Positions 1 to 6,213 of a stretch of DNA of 8,406 nt are shown piece after piece. Positions within the stretch are counted from its first letter, which is position 1; every line of letters starts with the position of its first letter. The stretch spans positions 1 through 8,406 of the forward strand of contig DAOPYE010000103.1 in NCBI GenBank assembly GCA_035352715.1. Reading direction: 5' to 3'. Below the pieces are notes generated by a model. The model ran no database searches and was not told where the DNA came from. It worked only from the letters and a program-made list of their open reading frames with translations. Origin of the DNA: DAOPYE01 sp035352715. Lineage in GTDB: Bacteria; Acidobacteriota; Holophagae; Holophagales; Holophagaceae. Both the position numbers and the translations under genes were made by a program.

Positions 1-446
1 GAGCTATCAAAGGTTCGGGATTCGCTTACCGCCTCGACAAAGATCTCGACTCCATCCGGTATATCCGAGAACGAATAGGCCCCATCCGCATCGGTATGGG
101 TGACAAGATCGCGCGCATAGCCCTGACTGTCCTTCATGGTCGACACCCAAGTGGCATAGACCGTCCCATCCAGCGCCGTCTCTTCCTGTTTGTAGAAGGC
201 GCGAACCAGGATGCCCCGAACCGGAAGCGCTGTCGTCAGGCTGGCCGACAGCCCTGTCGGAACCCCCGTGGTCGCGTCAGCAAGCAGCGCCGGCTTTGAG
301 TAGGTGACCTTTCCCGAAAGAGTATGGGCCACGGTGCTCGCGGTGCTGTCCTTTGAGCTTTTGTGGCACCCCATGACCAGGGGAGCCAGAACAGCCATGG
401 CAACCGCCAGGACGCCGGTACGCCATCGAAAAAGAGGGAAGGCCAT
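1..446 (-). CDS. Lipoprotein with carboxypeptidase-regulatory-like motif (N-terminal part, cut by window edge)
   Basis: This leftward reading frame stays open from the start codon to base 1, about 148 codons, so the C-terminal part lies outside the window. The N-terminus is a lipoprotein-type signal: basic residues (RWR), a hydrophobic run, then V-M-G-C, with the presumed lipidated cysteine at residue 27. A Ser/Thr-rich stretch follows (HKSSKDSTAST), as is usual after a lipidated Cys. Near the edge, TDADGAYSFSDIPDG is the typical strand-turn motif of CarboxypepD_reg/SdrD-B-like beta-sandwich domains, often found in large surface or periplasmic proteins. Two ATGs lie in tandem (449 and 446). 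The GAGG upstream is only 3 nt from the first and 6 nt from the second, which favours 446. It lies 114 nt downstream of the LysM/M23 gene on the same strand. Specific function is unknown; the lipoprotein call is firm, the domain call moderate. Confidence 0.75.
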   Translation of the reverse strand, partial: MAFPLFRWRTGVLAVAMAVLAPLVMGCHKSSKDSTASTVAHTLSGKVTYSKPALLADATTGVPTGLSASLTTALPVRGILVRAFYKQEETALDGTVYATWVSTMKDSQGYARDLVTHTDADGAYSFSDIPDGVEIFVEAVSESRTFDS

Positions 447-560
447 CATTTACCTCGAAAAACCGCCAAAAGCCCAAGCCTAGCACACCGGGACCGCCTT
501 GGCTCGCGTGAACCGGCACAGGGAGAGTGCGCCTTCGGGCTTATGGGTTCAACGAAAGAA

Positions 561-1694
561 TCAGCGGCGGCGCAGCTGGGTCGAAGCCGCGTTATTGAAG
601 GCCATCATCTCCGCCGGAATCTCCTCGACATCATTGAGGAACGGGATGGGATTATGGCGCAGGCCCTGCTGGATCAGCTCGAAATGAAGATGGGGACCCG
701 TCGCATTCCCGGTTCGTCCCACCTCGGCGATCTTCTGGCCCCGGCGAACGAGATCGCCTTCCCGCGCGATGTTCAGGACATGGTGCGCATACAGCGTCTG
801 AACGCCGTTTCCGTGATCCACGATGATGTAGTTGCCGTAGGCCTTGTGGCGTCCCGAAACCAGGACCTTGCCATCCAGGGCGGCGTAGACGTCCGTACCG
901 ACCGGCGCGGTGAGATCCACACCCTTGTGGGTGCTGCGATAGCGCACCTTCACACGTTTGCGGACGGAAGCCTTCACGATGCGCGTGGAACGGCTGCGGA
1001 TGCGAGGACCCCAGGCGGAGCTGACCGTTCGGGTTTCCACCGGCCAGAGCAGATCGATCTGGCTGGGGTCCACCGGATGGAAGCCCAGATCGGAGGCCTG
1101 TTGGGATTCATACTCGACGCCCGTTCCAGGGCGAAGGACGGGCACGAAGAGTGGAAGCGTGGTCGCCAAGCTGGAGCGCGAGCCTTCAGCCGCTGCATCC
1201 CGAGGCTCGGCGACAGGAGCCGCAGGAGCCTTTTTCATCACGTTTTCCGGCAGAACCCGCTCCAGGTGGAGCAGCGTGGCCGGGGCCTGGGCCGGAATGG
1301 CGGGCAGCGTGGCAACCGGCGCGAGAAGGACCACCGCCGGAGAAGCCGACACGTCATTCACCTCGGGGCGGGATTCCACCTCGGGCAGTGCGCGCGCGGC
1401 GCTTCGGACCTTCAGGATCGTTCCCTTGGCCAAGTGGGCGACGCGAACCTTGGGGTTCAGCTCCGCCAATTCGGAAACCGACATTCCATGGGCCTTGGCG
1501 ATCTTGGTCGCGGTATCGCCCTTCTGGACCTTGTAGACGGATCCAGCAGTAACGGCCTTCGCGGACTTGCCGCCCTTGACCACCTTGGCGGCCTTCGCGG
1601 GCCTCGGCTTGGACTTCGAAGACTTAGGCCTTGCCTGAAGGGCTCCCGCGCAACCAATCAATACAAGCGATAAAACAATCCGGGAGAGTCGCAT
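561..1694 (-). CDS. LysM-domain M23 family peptidoglycan metalloendopeptidase
   Basis: A 377-residue exported cell-wall enzyme. Residues 1-21 are a signal sequence that is ambiguous: L-I-G-C15 is a possible lipobox, while A-L-Q-A21 would be a signal peptidase I site. Residues 22-47 are a Lys/Arg/Ala/Pro linker with ten basic and no acidic residues. A LysM peptidoglycan-binding domain covers about 53-96 (YKVQKGDT start, LNP core). A Pro/Ala-rich spacer leads to the M23 domain at about 220-352. Zinc ligands H256 and D260 (HKGVD) and H337 (HLH) are present, as are the other conserved histidines H304 (YAH) and H335, so it is predicted catalytically active, unlike degenerate NlpD/EnvC-type activators. 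It would cut peptide cross-bridges in peptidoglycan in the periplasm. GAGGAG lies just upstream of the ATG. A possible promoter and a palindrome lie in the 158-nt gap upstream. The family call is very secure; the exact bond cut is unknown. Confidence 0.95.
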   Translation of the reverse strand: MRLSRIVLSLVLIGCAGALQARPKSSKSKPRPAKAAKVVKGGKSAKAVTAGSVYKVQKGDTATKIAKAHGMSVSELAELNPKVRVAHLAKGTILKVRSAARALPEVESRPEVNDVSASPAVVLLAPVATLPAIPAQAPATLLHLERVLPENVMKKAPAAPVAEPRDAAAEGSRSSLATTLPLFVPVLRPGTGVEYESQQASDLGFHPVDPSQIDLLWPVETRTVSSAWGPRIRSRSTRIVKASVRKRVKVRYRSTHKGVDLTAPVGTDVYAALDGKVLVSGRHKAYGNYIIVDHGNGVQTLYAHHVLNIAREGDLVRRGQKIAEVGRTGNATGPHLHFELIQQGLRHNPIPFLNDVEEIPAEMMAFNNAASTQLRRR

Positions 1695-1747
1695 CTAAAC
1701 TCCTCAGGCGAAAGGGAAGGGATCTTCGAAATTCTAAAAAGCCTCCT

Positions 1748-1761
1748 TGGGGCATGCCCCA
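1748..1761 (-). promoter_or_regulatory. 14-base perfect palindrome in the LysM/M23 leader
   Basis: The sequence tggggcatgcccca is its own reverse complement. It lies about 54 nt upstream of the LysM/M23 start, between that ATG and the candidate promoter. On the minus strand it is followed after 7 nt by TTTTT (1736-1740). It could be a repressor-binding site, or a weak terminator/attenuator (5-bp stem, 4-nt loop) for the upstream phosphatase gene. The gap before the T run and the short T run weaken the terminator reading. What is seen is only the symmetry and the position. Confidence 0.3.
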
Positions 1762-1788
1762 TGGCAGACAGAACCGGGTGAATGTCCG

Positions 1789-1817
1789 ATCCTAGCCCGG
1801 GGATGTCCACAATTCAA
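1789..1817 (-). promoter_or_regulatory. Candidate sigma-70-type promoter for the LysM/M23 gene
   Basis: On the minus strand TTGAAT (1812-1817) and TAGGAT (1789-1794) are separated by exactly 17 nt, each matching four of six consensus bases. The site lies in the 158-nt gap between the phosphatase stop and the LysM/M23 start, and would give a leader of about 90 nt that contains the 14-base palindrome. This is a consensus match by eye only. Confidence 0.35.
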
Positions 1818-1852
1818 CTTTTATCGATTATTGCCTACCTCATTCCAGTCTT

Positions 1853-2515
1853 TTATTCCACATTCGACATGGCCATCAGAATCTCACGCAAGGAAGGCAC
1901 ATCCGGCGCGTAGGCCCGAGGCCCGAAGGGCAGCAGCGCCTCCTGGGCATAGAAGCCGTGCCCCACCGCCACGCTGGGGACACCGGCCGAACGCGCCATC
2001 TCCAGATCAAAGGGGGTGTCGCCGATCATCAGCGCCTCCTGCGGCTCCAGCCCGTGGGCGGAGAGGCAGAGCTCCAGGCTTTCGGGGTGGGGCTTGCCAT
2101 GACTCACCTGATCGGGCGTGATCAGCGGGTCGAAGCAACCATCCCAGCCGAAGAGCGCCATCTGGCGCTTCAGGGGGATGGTCCGCTTGGAGGTCGCCAC
2201 CGCCATCTTCTGCCCCCGGCCGCGCAGCTCGAGGATCAAGTCCGTCATGCCGGGAAAGGGCTGGATCAGATGCTCGTTGCTGCTCCAGTCAAAACTCCGA
2301 TAGGCCTTCAGGACCTCGGCCTTATCCAGCCCCAGGGGACCAAATGTGCGATCCAGGCCCTCCTCGACGGGCAAGCCCACATATTTCAGCCATTCTTCCA
2401 TCAGCCCGGGTCGATCCAGCAGGCCAAGGGCCTGGAGGCCGTGCCGCATTCCCGCCTCGATCAGCGGGCGGCTGTCCACCAGCGTTCCGTCGAAATCCCA
2501 GACGATCAGCTTCAT
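1853..2515 (-). CDS. HAD-family hydrolase (phosphoglycolate phosphatase-like)
   Basis: A 220-residue cytoplasmic HAD-superfamily phosphatase with all four motifs in order. Motif I is DFDGT with nucleophile D7 and acid/base D9, motif II is around TSK (108-110), motif III is K141 (GKPHP), and motif IV is GDTPFD with D166 and D170 for Mg2+. The helical cap lies between motifs I and II (about 15-85), as in subclass IA enzymes such as phosphoglycolate phosphatase, phosphonatase-like enzymes and pyrophosphatase PpaX. Substrate cannot be read from sequence. The frame stays open far upstream into the divergent ABC gene, but the family starts just before the DxD motif, and GGGGAG sits 5 nt before the ATG at 2515, which fixes this start. 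It is transcribed divergently from the ABC operon and in the same direction as the LysM/M23 gene 158 nt downstream. Confidence 0.92.
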   Translation of the reverse strand: MKLIVWDFDGTLVDSRPLIEAGMRHGLQALGLLDRPGLMEEWLKYVGLPVEEGLDRTFGPLGLDKAEVLKAYRSFDWSSNEHLIQPFPGMTDLILELRGRGQKMAVATSKRTIPLKRQMALFGWDGCFDPLITPDQVSHGKPHPESLELCLSAHGLEPQEALMIGDTPFDLEMARSAGVPSVAVGHGFYAQEALLPFGPRAYAPDVPSLREILMAMSNVE

Positions 2516-2528
2516 GAAGGCTCCCCAA

Positions 2529-2555
2529 GGCCCCGGCGCTTGGTGCCGGTCGGCC
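2529..2555 (-). promoter_or_regulatory. GC-rich hairpin immediately upstream of the phosphatase ribosome binding site
   Basis: Two nested complementary blocks form a stem: GGCC (2529-2532) with GGCC (2552-2555), and CCGGC (2533-2537) with GCCGG (2545-2549), around a 7-nt loop with a 2-nt bulge. On the minus-strand transcript the hairpin ends about 2 nt before the GGGGAG of the phosphatase gene. It could modulate ribosome access or block transcription across the divergent region. In GC-rich DNA such stems also arise by chance. Confidence 0.25.
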
Positions 2556-2637
2556 ACGCCAGTGTTCCATGGCTGGGGGCGGGCTTGTGTCATCCTGGTT
2601 AAACCTTCGCATTTCAGATCCGTAGCCGCGCATATCC

Positions 2638-2642
2638 GGAGG
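2638..2642 (+). promoter_or_regulatory. Ribosome binding site that fixes a TTG start for ABC ATPase 1
   Basis: GGAGG is followed by 5 nt (TCAAC) and then TTG at 2648. No ATG or GTG near this point would keep the beta-strand that begins the ATPase domain (IEFHQLEVRYG), so the strong site and the domain boundary together support the unusual TTG start. Confidence 0.8.
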
Positions 2643-2647
2643 TCAAC

Positions 2648-3580
2648 TTGATCGAGTTTCACCAACTGGAGGTCCGCTACGGCGCGACCGTGGCCCTGAA
2701 CGGGGTGAGCCTGGAGCTGGGGGAAGGCGTCATCGGCCTTTTGGGCCCCAACGGATCCGGCAAATCCACGCTCCTCAAAACCCTGCTGGGCCTGCTGTCT
2801 CCCACCCACGGCCAGGGCTCCGTGCTGGGCTTGCGCCTGGGCGGCCCCGAATCGGCCCGCCTGCGCTCCCGCATCGGATACATGCCCGAATACGACGCCC
2901 TGATTGAAGACGCTTCCGCGTACGACCAGGTCGCCTTTTGGGGCGAGCTCTCGGGCCTTTCCGCGGAACAGGCCCGGGACCGGGCCCACGAGGTGCTCTA
3001 CTTCGTCGGCCTGGATGAGGCCCGGTATCGCCATGTCTCCGGCTATTCCACCGGCATGCGCCAACGGGTGAAGCTGGCCCAGGCCCTGGTGCATTCACCG
3101 GAACTGGTCTTCCTGGACGAACCCACGAATGGTCTGGATCCCGATGGACGCAAGCGGATGCTGGATCTGGTGCTGCGAGTGCGAGGCGAGCTGGGCACCT
3201 CGGTCATCCTGGCCAGCCATTTGCTGGAAGACGTTGAACGCTGCGCCGATCAATTGGTGATCCTGGATAAGGGACGCATCAAGGCCTCCGGCAGCATGGA
3301 AGGCCTGAGAAAGATGCTGGCCCGACGCTACGAGCTGCGCTTTCTGGATGCCCTAGATGAAGCCCAGGAAGGGGCCCTGGCGGAACTGGGCCAGGTGCTG
3401 GAGGGACGCAACGGACTCTACGATGTGGAACTGACCGAAACGGACCCCAGCCTGCCCTTCCGCTGGGCCCAGGATCACGGCGCCGTGCTGGTCCAACTGA
3501 CGCCCCGCCACGATCGGCTGGACGAGGTACTCGTCCGGGCCCTGAGCGGAGGTTTCGCCCCCGACGAGAAGGAGGCCTGA
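2648..3580 (+). CDS. ABC transporter ATP-binding protein (ABC-2 exporter type), pair 1
   Basis: A 310-residue cytoplasmic ATPase expected to power export together with the adjacent permease. Walker A is GPNGSGKST (33-41). The Q-loop region has Glu instead of Gln (YMPE, E81), as is common in NatA/CcmA-like ABC-2 ATPases. The signature is the variant YSTGM (133-137), Walker B is LVFLDEP (D157, E158 catalytic), the D-loop is GLDP, and the switch histidine is H191. Residues from about 220 form a C-terminal extension of about 90 residues typical of this subfamily. The start is TTG with a strong GGAGG. It is the first gene of the rightward cluster, with the next gene beginning 1 nt after its stop. 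Substrate is unknown. No clear promoter was found in the 132-nt divergent region upstream. Confidence 0.95.
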   Translation: MIEFHQLEVRYGATVALNGVSLELGEGVIGLLGPNGSGKSTLLKTLLGLLSPTHGQGSVLGLRLGGPESARLRSRIGYMPEYDALIEDASAYDQVAFWGELSGLSAEQARDRAHEVLYFVGLDEARYRHVSGYSTGMRQRVKLAQALVHSPELVFLDEPTNGLDPDGRKRMLDLVLRVRGELGTSVILASHLLEDVERCADQLVILDKGRIKASGSMEGLRKMLARRYELRFLDALDEAQEGALAELGQVLEGRNGLYDVELTETDPSLPFRWAQDHGAVLVQLTPRHDRLDEVLVRALSGGFAPDEKEA

Positions 3581-3581
3581 C

Positions 3582-4451
3582 ATGCCCATCTACGCCCCCA
3601 GCCTTCCTCCCCGGCCAACCATGAATGAGGGCCTTGCGCCCGCCCTGGTCCTGGCCCGTTTCGATTTCCGCCGATTGCGCCACCAGAAGATCGGCATGTT
3701 CTTCGGATTTGCCTATGCGGCCTCGCTGGGCTTCATGGCGATCTGGGTCTACGTCCGCTTCCTGCTCAAAACCAACAGCGCCTTGAATGGCCTGGACGCC
3801 CTCGCCAACCAGGTGCTGGTCCAGGGCCCAGCCTTCCAGGCCTCCCTCGTCACCCTGGGCGGATGGCTGACCACGCTGCTCTGGTTCCAGGTGGCCTTTG
3901 TCGGCGGCGGCGTCATCGCCCGGGATACGCTCTACCGCATCCGTCCCCTGATCTACGCCCACCCGGTCCGGCCCCGCGACTACCTGGCCGCCAAGGGCCT
4001 CTTCGCGGCGGGGCTGCCGTTCCTCATCCAGTTGCCCTTCATCCTTATCCCCTGGGGCATGTCGATGCTGATCGCCGGCGTCCACGGGCCCGTCTGGGCG
4101 ACCGCGCCCCTGCGCCTGATCCCCGCCGCCCTGCTCGTCTCCCTGTTGATGGGCTCCATCACGCTGGGCGCGTCGAGCCTGGCCAGCACGCCCCGGGCGG
4201 GCTTCGGCTGGGTGCTGGGCATCGTGCTGGGCTTGAGCGCCCTCAGCACCATCGCGGAACACAGCCTGTCCCAGCCGGCGCTCGGCGCAATCAACCCGCT
4301 GGCGCTGAGCGCCGCCTGGCCGGATCTCCTGTGCGGAACCCCCGGGCCAGAGCTGGGCTGGATTCCCGCCTTGATCGGCACGGCCTTCCATGTGGTTTTC
4401 TGGACCTTCATCGCCGCCCGGCGCACCCAACCCAGCGAGGCCATCCTGTGA
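3582..4451 (+). CDS. ABC-2 type transporter permease, pair 1
   Basis: A 289-residue inner-membrane protein with about six hydrophobic segments, near 38-62, 88-110, 136-165, 176-200, 208-225 and 258-278. Between segments 2 and 3, ARDTLYRIRPLIYAHPVRPR followed by DYLAAKG matches the cytoplasmic coupling-helix region of ABC-2 permeases (D...L.Y..PV.R.DYL..K). Residues 1-25 are a Pro-rich soluble tail. GGAGG lies 6 nt upstream of the ATG, inside the end of the ATPase 1 gene, so translation is probably coupled. The stop overlaps the GTG start of ATPase 2 by 4 nt. It is expected to dimerise with itself or with permease 2 and be driven by ATPase 1. Fairly sure of the class; the substrate is unreadable. 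Confidence 0.88.
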   Translation: MPIYAPSLPPRPTMNEGLAPALVLARFDFRRLRHQKIGMFFGFAYAASLGFMAIWVYVRFLLKTNSALNGLDALANQVLVQGPAFQASLVTLGGWLTTLLWFQVAFVGGGVIARDTLYRIRPLIYAHPVRPRDYLAAKGLFAAGLPFLIQLPFILIPWGMSMLIAGVHGPVWATAPLRLIPAALLVSLLMGSITLGASSLASTPRAGFGWVLGIVLGLSALSTIAEHSLSQPALGAINPLALSAAWPDLLCGTPGPELGWIPALIGTAFHVVFWTFIAARRTQPSEAIL

Positions 4452-5380
4452 GCCCGGTCCTTTCTCTCGAACGCGCGTCCCTTCGCTACGGCGATATCCT
4501 GGGCCTTTCCCCCACCACCTTCGAGCTGCCCGATGGCGGCGGCATCACGGGCCTGCTGGGCCCCAACGGGGCGGGCAAGTCCACCTTGATCCAGCTCCTT
4601 TCGGGCCTGCTGCCCCCTTCCGGCGGCGAGGTGCTCGTCTTCGGGCAGGCGCCGTTCCGCAACCCCGCCGTGCTATCCCGCATCGGCTTCGTGCCGGAGG
4701 GCGATCGCTTCCCCGCAGGGCTGCGCGCGGACCGTTGGCTGAAGATGATGGGCGAACTCTCCGGGCTTTCCGAACCCGCCCTGTCGGAATCCATCGCCCG
4801 CGCCATCGCCACCGTGGGCATGGAAGCCCACGCCAGCAAGCCCTTCGCCCGGATGTCCAAGGGCATGCGGCAGAAGATCCGCTTGGCCCAGGCGCTGCTG
4901 CACGAACCACAGTTGCTGATCCTGGACGAACCCTTCAACGGCGTGGATCCCGCCAGCCGCCTGGAACTGATGGCCCTGCTGCGGGATCTCGCCGCACAGG
5001 GCCGCCGCATCCTGGTCTCCAGCCACATCCTGGGGGAAGTGGCGATGCTAACGGACCGCATCCTGCTGCTGTTCCGGGGCCGCCTGCTGGCCGAAGGCAG
5101 CGTTCCCGAAATTCGCGAGCTGTTGGATCGCCACCCCGTGGAGCTCCGGGTGGGCACGGAAGACGCTCAGGCCGTTGCGAGCTGGGCCGTGGCGCAAGAG
5201 GAACTGGTGGGCCTGCGCATGGAGGAGGGCGCGACCGTCCTGGCCGTGCGCAACCCTCGCACCTTCCTGCCCCGGCTCCAGACGGCGATGCTTTCCGGCC
5301 GTCTGCCCCTGCGCTCCCTGGAGCCGCTGGATCTGAATCTGGACGCCGTCTTCCGCTTCCTCACCAAAGACAATGCTTGA
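4448..5380 (+). CDS. ABC transporter ATP-binding protein (ABC-2 exporter type), pair 2
   Basis: A 310-residue ATPase, the same length as ATPase 1 but clearly diverged. Walker A is GPNGAGKST (38-46), FVPE replaces the Q-loop Gln (E84), the signature is the variant MSKGM (136-140), Walker B is LLILDEP (D160, E161), the D-loop is GVDP, the switch His is H193, and a C-terminal extension runs from about 220. The frame is open far upstream, but the protein fold begins at the GTG at 4448, which overlaps the preceding stop as GTGA. GAGG about 8 nt upstream supports it. Shared blocks with ATPase 1 (GELSGLS, GMRQ followed by R/K, LAQAL) suggest an old paralogue pair rather than a recent duplication. 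Its partner is most likely the permease that starts 9 nt downstream. Confidence 0.94.
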   Translation: MSPVLSLERASLRYGDILGLSPTTFELPDGGGITGLLGPNGAGKSTLIQLLSGLLPPSGGEVLVFGQAPFRNPAVLSRIGFVPEGDRFPAGLRADRWLKMMGELSGLSEPALSESIARAIATVGMEAHASKPFARMSKGMRQKIRLAQALLHEPQLLILDEPFNGVDPASRLELMALLRDLAAQGRRILVSSHILGEVAMLTDRILLLFRGRLLAEGSVPEIRELLDRHPVELRVGTEDAQAVASWAVAQEELVGLRMEEGATVLAVRNPRTFLPRLQTAMLSGRLPLRSLEPLDLNLDAVFRFLTKDNA

Positions 5381-5389
5381 GGCCCTTCG

Positions 5390-6196
5390 ATGGAAGAATC
5401 ACGAATGAACCGTGCGCCATCTCCCCTTCGCACCATCTGCGCCCTGACGCGGGGCTACCTGCCCCGCGTGACCCAGGCCCGCGGCTGGGTGCTCGCCGCC
5501 CTGGCGCTCGCGCCCGTGGGGCTGGCCTTCGCCATCCATTTCACCACCTCGATCATCCATCACACTGAAGGGGTCTCGCCCCGCCTGGCTCTGGATCTCT
5601 TCCATGGCGTCCTGGTGCGCCTGATGCTGCCGGTCATGGCGCTGGTGGCAGCCCCGGCGGGCATTCGCGAGGATCTGGAGCAGCGGACCCTGCCCCTGAT
5701 GCTGACGCGCCCCGCATCCGCCTGGGTACTGCCCTTCGGCAAGGGTGTCCTCTGGTTCGGCTGGGGCGCGCTGTGGCTGCTGGTTTCGAGCTTCGGCCTG
5801 CTGCTCCTGGGGGCGGAACCGCAAGAAGCCGCCTTCATGGCGCTGGCCGTGATCTCGGCTTTCTGGGCCATGCTCGCCTTCATGAGCCTGCTGGGACTGC
5901 AGTTCAAGCGCGGCACACTCTGGGGCGCGATCTTCCTGTTCATCTGGGATCCCCTGGTGCGCGTCATGCCCGGCAATCTGCAGCGAATCACCTTCCTGCA
6001 CTACATCGAATCCATCGCGGGTTCCCGCGGCGCGGCCGTGTCCAAGGCCCAGTTCCTGGCGCAGGAGCAGATCTCGACCCCCTGGTGGATCGCCGCCCTG
6101 GCACTCTTCGCCTTCGGTGCGCTGTGCTGGGCGCTCTGTGGACGAAAGCTCCATGCGACACCCATCGGCCTTGCGGGTGCGGAAGCGGAGGGCTGA
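5390..6196 (+). CDS. ABC-2 type transporter permease, pair 2
   Basis: A 268-residue inner-membrane protein with about six hydrophobic segments, near 33-57, 72-92, 113-141, 146-170, 176-195 and 232-250. REDLEQRTLPLMLTRP followed by a GK about ten residues on (92-118) is the ABC-2 coupling-helix pattern (D...TL..ll.rP). Two starts are possible: ATG at 5390 with GAGG 7 nt upstream, used here, or ATG at 5405 (residue 6), which also has a purine-rich stretch before it. It has little visible similarity to permease 1, so the system may form a heterodimer or two separate transporters. It closes the four-gene ABC set; the M16 peptidase gene starts 17 nt downstream. Confidence 0.86.
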   Translation: MEESRMNRAPSPLRTICALTRGYLPRVTQARGWVLAALALAPVGLAFAIHFTTSIIHHTEGVSPRLALDLFHGVLVRLMLPVMALVAAPAGIREDLEQRTLPLMLTRPASAWVLPFGKGVLWFGWGALWLLVSSFGLLLLGAEPQEAAFMALAVISAFWAMLAFMSLLGLQFKRGTLWGAIFLFIWDPLVRVMPGNLQRITFLHYIESIAGSRGAAVSKAQFLAQEQISTPWWIAALALFAFGALCWALCGRKLHATPIGLAGAEAEG

Positions 6197-6201
6197 GCCG
6201 G

Positions 6202-6207
6202 TAGACT
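6202..6207 (+). promoter_or_regulatory. Possible -10 box giving a leaderless M16 transcript
   Basis: TAGACT ends 6 nt before the M16 ATG, so a start site 7 nt downstream would fall on the A of that ATG. The M16 start has no Shine-Dalgarno at normal distance; GGAGGG is more than 20 nt away. No good -35 is seen at 16-18 nt spacing. Translational coupling to the permease stop 17 nt upstream explains the start equally well. Confidence 0.2.
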
Positions 6208-6213
6208 GGTTCT

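Noticed and set aside
477..505. Promoter for the left-edge lipoprotein
   Set aside because: TAGGCT (477-482, minus strand) preceded by TGC resembles an extended -10, but the position expected for a -35 (500-505) has no match.
363..1673. A 436-codon plus-strand open frame opposite the LysM/M23 gene
   Set aside because: It is antisense to a gene with clear domains and catalytic residues. Its translation is rich in Arg/Gly with no recognisable domain, the usual shadow in GC-rich DNA.
2516..2647. Promoter for the ABC operon in the divergent region
   Set aside because: TTGTGT, TAAACC and TAGCCG were considered, but none pair at 16-18 nt spacing with a recognisable partner.
2516..3094. N-terminal extension of the phosphatase frame into the divergent ABC gene
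   Set aside because: HAD proteins start just before the DxD motif, the ATG at 2515 has a good ribosome binding site, and the extension lies antisense to ATPase 1.
3279..4430. A 383-codon minus-strand open frame opposite ATPase 1 and permease 1
   Set aside because: Low-complexity Gly/Gln/Asp/Arg-rich translation, no domain, antisense to two supported genes.
3863..4447. N-terminal extension of the ATPase 2 frame
   Set aside because: It overlaps permease 1 in another frame and is Arg/Pro-rich. The GTG at 4448 with its GTGA overlap fits the domain start.
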